Shown piece by piece: positions 6,738 through 10,406 of a stretch of 10,406 nucleotides of DNA; position 1 is the stretch's first letter, and each line of letters begins with the position of its first letter. The DNA is from Bacillota bacterium. GTDB lineage: Bacteria > Bacillota > Clostridia > DSM-8532. A program made the translations under genes and the position numbers. The stretch spans positions 1-10,406 of the forward strand of contig JAEXRM010000010.1 of assembly GCA_023440865.1 (NCBI GenBank), given 5' to 3'. The notes beneath the pieces are model-generated. The model was not told where the DNA came from and searched no databases. It worked only from the letters and a program-made list of their open reading frames with translations.

Positions 6738-6767
6738 GTTATACCGGGCCTCAATGACGTTAGACAA
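6738..6767 (-). promoter_or_regulatory. Candidate promoter of the major-pilin gene
   Basis: It lies in the 135-base gap between the sigma-factor stop and the pilin start, reading toward the pilin. Two overlapping readings exist. The sigma-A-like one is TTGTCT (6767-6762), 18-base spacer, TATAAC (6743-6738). The SigB/SigF-like one is GTCTAA (6765-6760), 13-base spacer, CGGTAT (6746-6741), close to the published SigB pattern GTTTAA-N12-14-GGGTAT. Either gives a leader of about 80 bases. A further TAGAAT at 6706-6701 has no matching -35. Position and quality support a promoter; which sigma factor reads it cannot be settled from sequence. Confidence 0.55.
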
Positions 6768-6784
6768 TAACCAATAAACTTTTT

Positions 6785-7525
6785 CTACTTCTTCTTTTCC
6801 TTCATTTTCCCTACTTCCCCCTGCCCGATTTCATCCCGCATTCGATTCACCATGCGTTCCTTTTCCCGTGAAACCTGCCGCTGCGTCATGCCCAACTCGA
6901 CAGCCGCCTTCTCCTGCGTCATCTTCTTGTTGAACAACAGATGCCAGATGCGTTTCTGCAGATCACTCAGGCCCATGTACAGCTGATCGAGCAGCAACCG
7001 GTCCTCGATCGGTAGTTCAAACGTCTTGTATGCTGTGCTGTGAATTGCTTCCACATCCACTTCCTCAAAACTCACAAGCCCCGACCGCATGACCTCGATG
7101 ACGCCGTCCACCCGGATGTTCATCTCCGCCGCGACCTGCTCCGGAGTCGGCATGACGCCATTCTCCTTGAACCAGCTTTCGAGAAAGGCGTCGATCTTGA
7201 ACTGCAAGCCCGAGATGCTGCCCGGCCTGCGGTAAGAGGCCTCCTTGCGCACCCAATGCCGAATCTCCCCCATGATCTTGTGACCGGCGAAGGTGGAGAA
7301 ACTCGCGCCCTTGTCCGGATCGAACTCCTTCAGCGCCTTGAGCACCCCTTCCATGCCGGCCTGATACAGGTCGTCATACGATGCGCTGCCGCCATACAAG
7401 CGCCGGAAGTATTTCACATACCCTTCCGCCGCCTGGATGACATCGGTCAGCGTCGCATCGGAGGGATTCTGAAAATGACGCTCCGCCGCCTCGTTGAGGC
7501 TCAGGGACGTTCCCGACTCACTCAT
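6785..7525 (-). CDS. Sigma-70-family sigma factor (SigB/SigF/SigG/FliA group) in the pilus operon
   Basis: 246 residues, typical for a group 3 alternative sigma factor that directs RNA polymerase to a special promoter set. Region 2 spans about 28-99 and includes core-binding and -10 recognition helices: YDDLYQAGMEGVLKALKEFD (50-69), FSTFAGHKIMGEIRHWVRKE (76-95). The 'GEIR..VR' form resembles the SigB/SigF/SigG branch more than classic FliA. A region 3-like helix lies at 127-146 (TPEQVAAEMNIRVDGVIEVM). Region 4 is 183-232, with a helix-turn-helix at about 202-222 (MTQEKAAVELGMTQRQVSRE). The C-terminus is lysine-rich. ATGA overlap with pilO and no strong Shine-Dalgarno of its own imply translational coupling, so it should be made with the pilus machine. 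The exact subgroup is uncertain. That it controls the pilin promoter just downstream is an inference. Confidence 0.9.
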   Translation of the reverse strand: MSESGTSLSLNEAAERHFQNPSDATLTDVIQAAEGYVKYFRRLYGGSASYDDLYQAGMEGVLKALKEFDPDKGASFSTFAGHKIMGEIRHWVRKEASYRRPGSISGLQFKIDAFLESWFKENGVMPTPEQVAAEMNIRVDGVIEVMRSGLVSFEEVDVEAIHSTAYKTFELPIEDRLLLDQLYMGLSDLQKRIWHLLFNKKMTQEKAAVELGMTQRQVSREKERMVNRMRDEIGQGEVGKMKEKKK

Positions 7526-8313
7526 GGAGTCGCGGGAACCGCCACACCCGTATCGGTTGCCGGTTCGGCATATTGCTGGCTGAAGAGGTCGGTCTTTTCA
7601 AGACTGGCCGGCAAGGTCCACTCGAACGTCTTGTCCTCGAGGGGCTTTTCAACGGCGTAGAAGGTCACGCTCAACGTGCCCGTCATCTGGCCATCGTCTC
7701 CCTTGGATTCCTTCAAGCTGGACACGGCCACGGTTTTCTGCAAAGACTCACAGGCCAGGATGAATGCCTGCACCTGTTCATGCGTTCCGGTATAGCCCAG
7801 CGTGAACACGACCTGCGGTATGGCATACTGCCCCACAGCGGTTTCAGCGGGCGCTTCGGGCGGCACGGGCGCCTCCACGGGCTTGCCCATGGCGAGATCC
7901 GCAAGGGTCTTCATCTGATAGGCCAACGGTACGGTTTCCTGCTTGGCCATTCCAGGCTCTGCAACCGTTGCGAGCGAATAACCGATATCTGATGTCTGCA
8001 TACCACTTTGCATCACCAATGCTTGCATCAGCAGGAGCAGACCGTCCTGCGGGAGTGCCGGATAGAAGGGTTCCACCACCTTCATGGCCTCGTCCGTTCT
8101 TGTCCTGATCTCCTCGTTCATCTTGTCGAGCTGCTTGATCTGGGTCTGCTGCAGCAGCGCCTGTTGTTCCAGCGTCGCCAGTTCCAGGGTGATCTCCGCT
8201 TTTTGTTTCAGGAACGGTTCCACCGCCGCCGTATAGAAGTAGTAGAACGCCGCGAGCAGCAACAGCGCGACAAGCACATACACATACTTTTTTTCTCGTT
8301 CACTCAGCCGCAT
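7522..8313 (-). CDS. pilO: PilO, bitopic T4P inner-membrane assembly protein
   Basis: 263 residues. PilO is the partner of PilN on the outer face of the membrane. It has a short charged N-terminus, one membrane helix at about 10-30 (YVYVLVALLLLAAFYYFYTA), a coiled coil at about 33-80, a first small domain, a Pro/Ala-rich linker (about 144-163, PVEAPVPPEAPAE) and a ferredoxin-like domain at 164-222 with the PilO-type 'VVFTLGYTGTHEQVQAFI...L' pattern. The last ~40 residues (Thr/Pro/Ala-rich tail) are an extension. The start codon sits inside the 3' end of pilN, and its Shine-Dalgarno lies in a perfect 12-base palindrome. The TGA stop overlaps the ATG of the sigma-factor gene. No pilP or pilQ follows, as expected for a cell without an outer membrane. 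Confidence 0.9.
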   Translation of the reverse strand: MRLSEREKKYVYVLVALLLLAAFYYFYTAAVEPFLKQKAEITLELATLEQQALLQQTQIKQLDKMNEEIRTRTDEAMKVVEPFYPALPQDGLLLLMQALVMQSGMQTSDIGYSLATVAEPGMAKQETVPLAYQMKTLADLAMGKPVEAPVPPEAPAETAVGQYAIPQVVFTLGYTGTHEQVQAFILACESLQKTVAVSSLKESKGDDGQMTGTLSVTFYAVEKPLEDKTFEWTLPASLEKTDLFSQQYAEPATDTGVAVPATP

Positions 8314-8875
8314 CGGAGGTTCCTCCCTTCAACTGCACATCGAGCGGGAAGGAGGATATACCGGCTTCATCCGTCTGGATGCTGCCCACCATGGCCTGCC
8401 CGAACACATCACTGCCATCGATGTTGTGCAGCAGCACGGCCACATCGGCCTGCACCGCCGTCCTGCATTCCAGATGCCAGCTTGTTCCCTGTATGTCGAG
8501 CGAGTCAACCTGCACGCTGGTCGGCATGACGGCTAGCAACGCCGCAAGATTGCCTGTGGAGACATACTTGGCATCCTCAATCCGCTCCAGCAGGATGCCT
8601 GCGAGCGACGTGTAGGACGCCAGTCCTTCGAGCTGCTGCCGGCGCACTTCCAGCTCCTGGATTTTCCCAAGCACCACGGGGTCATTCACCCGTGCACGCG
8701 CGTCCAAGAGCAATCGTTCATCGTTTGCCAGCGACGCCCTCCCCCAGAGGAAAAGGGCGACGGCGCCGACAAGCAGCACCGCGCAGGCGGCGATGACGGC
8801 CGCCATCTGTATCTGGTTTTGCGACTTTTTGGTTTCCTGGCTGGAGAAGAAGTTGTATTCCAGCTTGATGTGCAT
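8300..8875 (-). CDS. pilN: PilN, bitopic T4P inner-membrane assembly protein
   Basis: 191 residues. PilN is a single-pass protein whose N-terminal tail binds PilM and whose outer domain pairs with PilO. The sequence has a short cytoplasmic tail (MHIKLEYNFFSSQ, the position of the PilM-binding motif, which in other species reads INLLP), a polar stretch, one membrane helix at about 24-45 (MAAVIAACAVLLVGAVALFLW), a helical coiled-coil-like part at 50-105, and a small alpha/beta domain at 107-182 with the family-typical 'LAAVMPTSVQVDSLDIQG' beginning. AAAGGAGGAGAAGC precedes the ATG. Its end overlaps the start of pilO by 14 bases. The assignment rests on order and topology as much as on sequence, because PilN proteins diverge strongly. 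Confidence 0.88.
   Translation of the reverse strand: MHIKLEYNFFSSQETKKSQNQIQMAAVIAACAVLLVGAVALFLWGRASLANDERLLLDARARVNDPVVLGKIQELEVRRQQLEGLASYTSLAGILLERIEDAKYVSTGNLAALLAVMPTSVQVDSLDIQGTSWHLECRTAVQADVAVLLHNIDGSDVFGQAMVGSIQTDEAGISSFPLDVQLKGGTSDAAE
8315..8326 (-). promoter_or_regulatory. Palindromic ribosome binding site of pilO
   Basis: The pilO Shine-Dalgarno (AAGGGAGG) is followed by its own complement: GGAGGAACCTCC is a perfect 12-base palindrome ending two bases before the ATG. It can fold as GGAG-GAAC-CTCC and hide the site unless ribosomes finishing pilN, whose stop lies 11 bases inside pilO, open it. The sequence is certain; the regulatory role is inferred. Confidence 0.45.
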
Positions 8876-8888
8876 GCTTCTCCTCCTT

Positions 8889-9914
8889 TCAGGCCTTGAG
8901 CATGGCGCCGGCGGCGTTGAGGTATTGCGCCAACGGGGACACCCTGTCGTCGGGCGGCATGTGGATGCGGCTGTGCTGCATGATGGTGCTGGACTCGGTT
9001 TCGAGATTTTCCGATAGATAAGCGTCCAGGCCGTTCAGCCCGGCCCCGACACCATACAGATAAATCTGCGTGTATTCCTGGATGTTCTTGGTGCGGATGT
9101 ATTGCTGGATCTTGCGGACCTCCGCGATGATCTGCCCGAAGAAACGGCGTGCGGCATCCACCGCATCGGTATTGTCGCGCTGCAGGTCCATCATCTTGCG
9201 CAGGTGGTTGCGCGCTTCCTCCGGTGTCGCCTGCATGCGGTCGGCCACCATGCGCTCGAGGTTGGCGATGCCGACGGGCATCGTGCGCGAGAGGTCGACT
9301 TCCCCGTTGATGACGACATTCAGCGTCGTGTGGAAATGGGACAATTCGATGGCAAGTACCGGTCTGGCACCAACTTCGCGCGTATTGACACGCACATTCG
9401 GCGCAAACAGGCGACCGAGCACCTGCTGGTTCACATCGAGCTGCAGGGGGCGAAGCCCCAGCTCCGTGCAAAGCCGGAAGTAGCCTTCACAGAGCTCTGC
9501 AGGCAGTGCTGCCGCCTTCACGACAGCCAGCTTGCCGCCATGGGCGGACGTGCTTTCACCGAGTGTGACATAGTCGACCACAAAAGCCTTGCCGGTCGGA
9601 AGGTACTGCCGCATCTCCATGTCCACGAGGGCGGGCATGTCCTTGTCGCGCGCCTGCGGCACTTCCAGCCGGCGCACGATCATCGCGTTGCTGTTGACCG
9701 TGATGACGGCGGGACGCGCCGTCAGCTTGTTTGCGCGGATGACGGGCGCCATGGCGGACCGCACCGCCGTCAGATCGGCGATGATGCCGTCCGCCACGCT
9801 GCCGGTCGGAATTTCGACGGAAAACACCCGGTGCAGCTGCACCTCCCGGCCCGTGTAGGTTCCTTCCGCCATCATGAACCGGCTGTGGCCGGCCTCAAGG
9901 GCAATGGTTTTCAT
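8889..9914 (-). CDS. pilM: PilM, actin-like cytoplasmic T4P assembly protein
   Basis: 341 residues, the usual PilM length. PilM is a cytoplasmic FtsA/actin-like protein that binds the short N-terminal tail of PilN and links the membrane complex to the motor ATPase. The actin-like layout is visible: N-terminal strand-turn (ALEAGHSRF, residues 5-13), an SHS2-like part with MRQYLP (101-106), a second phosphate-loop region (LAIELSHFHTTLNVV, 187-201) and an adenosine-type loop (IYLYGVGAGL, 284-293). The two phosphate loops are degenerate: the usual D-I-G is E-A-G in the first and E-L-S in the second. ATP binding may therefore be weak or lost (inference). The start is fixed by GGAGGGAGGA seven bases before ATG. 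The next gene, pilN, starts 13 bases after the stop. Confidence 0.93.
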   Translation of the reverse strand: MKTIALEAGHSRFMMAEGTYTGREVQLHRVFSVEIPTGSVADGIIADLTAVRSAMAPVIRANKLTARPAVITVNSNAMIVRRLEVPQARDKDMPALVDMEMRQYLPTGKAFVVDYVTLGESTSAHGGKLAVVKAAALPAELCEGYFRLCTELGLRPLQLDVNQQVLGRLFAPNVRVNTREVGARPVLAIELSHFHTTLNVVINGEVDLSRTMPVGIANLERMVADRMQATPEEARNHLRKMMDLQRDNTDAVDAARRFFGQIIAEVRKIQQYIRTKNIQEYTQIYLYGVGAGLNGLDAYLSENLETESSTIMQHSRIHMPPDDRVSPLAQYLNAAGAMLKA

Positions 9915-9939
9915 TCGGTGTCCTCCCTCCGGGTGGCTC

Positions 9940-10406
9940 TTATTGCACCGTGGAGCTCATTTCAAAGATTGGTAGAATAATCGAGATGACTATGAAACCG
10001 ACCATGCCCGCCATGACAATGATCAACAACGGTTCCATCAGCGAAACCATCTGCTGCAGCGCCTTTTCCGACTCCTCGTCGAAAAAGTCGGCCGTAGTGT
10101 CGAGCATGCTGTCGAGCGTGCCGGACTCCTCGCCGATGCCGATCATGGAATGCACCATGATGGGAAACACGGCGGCGCGGCGGAGCGAATGGGACAGGGA
10201 GACACCGCTGCGGACATCTTCACGCACCTGGTTCAGATGCTTGGCGATAAACTTGTTGCCGACGACGCGCGCCGAGATGTCAATGGCGTTCAACAATGGC
10301 AAACCGGCATTCACAAGGGTGGCAAGGGTACGCGTCAGGCGCGAGGCGTAGATCTTAGAAATGGCACCCTTGATCACGGGTATCTTCATTTTGAGGCGGT
10401 CCCAGT
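9940..10406 (-). CDS. pilC: PilC/GspF-family T4P platform protein, C-terminal part
   Basis: Inner-membrane platform protein of the type IV pilus, which couples the assembly ATPase to pilin polymerisation. Only the last ~154 residues are in the window. The reading frame is open to the right edge (W-D-R-L-K just before an internal Met at 10389), so the true start lies outside. Visible hallmarks of the T2SSF/PilC second repeat are a LTRTLATLVNAGLPLLNAI segment, the GEESGTLDSML signature, and a C-terminal membrane helix (LLIIVMAGMVGFIVISIILP) followed by a short IFEMSSTVQ tail ending in TAA. The pilM start follows 25 bases downstream, so the two genes are almost certainly co-transcribed. The family is secure. 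GspF of a type II secretion system is the formal alternative, made unlikely by the pilM/N/O neighbours. Confidence 0.95.
   Translation of the reverse strand, partial: WDRLKMKIPVIKGAISKIYASRLTRTLATLVNAGLPLLNAIDISARVVGNKFIAKHLNQVREDVRSGVSLSHSLRRAAVFPIMVHSMIGIGEESGTLDSMLDTTADFFDEESEKALQQMVSLMEPLLIIVMAGMVGFIVISIILPIFEMSSTVQ

Noticed and set aside
9102..9980. Plus-strand open frame of 292 codons opposite pilM
   Set aside because: Antisense shadow of a well identified gene with a strong ribosome site; the composition is unlike a real protein.

Overview
The window is a type IV pilus (T4P) locus. Every credible gene lies on the minus strand, so transcription runs from high to low coordinates. Strong GGAGG-type ribosome binding sites, pilO with no pilP/pilQ after it, and an Ig-like domain plus 'EYS-GG-W' repeats in one pilin (familiar from surface proteins of Bacillota) point to a monoderm, Bacillota-like bacterium of fairly high GC. 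I cannot name the genus.

Right part (10406 to 6785): a tightly packed assembly operon. It holds the C-terminal end of pilC (platform protein, cut by the window edge), pilM, pilN and pilO, and then, joined to pilO by an ATGA overlap, a complete sigma-70-family sigma factor of the SigB/SigF/SigG/FliA type. Middle (6767 to about 6164): a separate unit for a small, cysteine-free major-type pilin, with a promoter region just after the sigma gene, a strong Shine-Dalgarno that moves the start codon inward, and a hairpin terminator. Next comes about 0.6 kb of AT-richer non-coding DNA with a good sigma-A promoter at its far end.

Left part (5660 to 108): six minor-pilin-like genes that read as one three-gene block present twice. 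Each block is a large PilX/GspK-like protein without Glu+5, a small PilV-like pilin, and a PilW-like pilin. Block 1 is 5660-2831. Block 2 is 2683-108 and is preceded by a 147-base gap holding promoter-like sequences and a perfect palindrome. The X proteins share a C-terminal TFNGYIYAP module. The first W protein carries an extra roughly 200-residue Ig-like/repeat extension that the second lacks.

Taken together: PilC/M/N/O form the inner assembly machine, the small pilin probably builds the fibre, and the two X-V-W sets probably make priming or tip complexes, one with an adhesin-like extension. The sigma factor inside the operon suggests dedicated transcriptional control. A GTCTAA-N13-CGGTAT element, resembling SigB-type promoters, lies directly between the sigma gene and the pilin gene. 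The most noteworthy points are the embedded sigma factor and its possible target promoters, and the duplicated minor-pilin triad.
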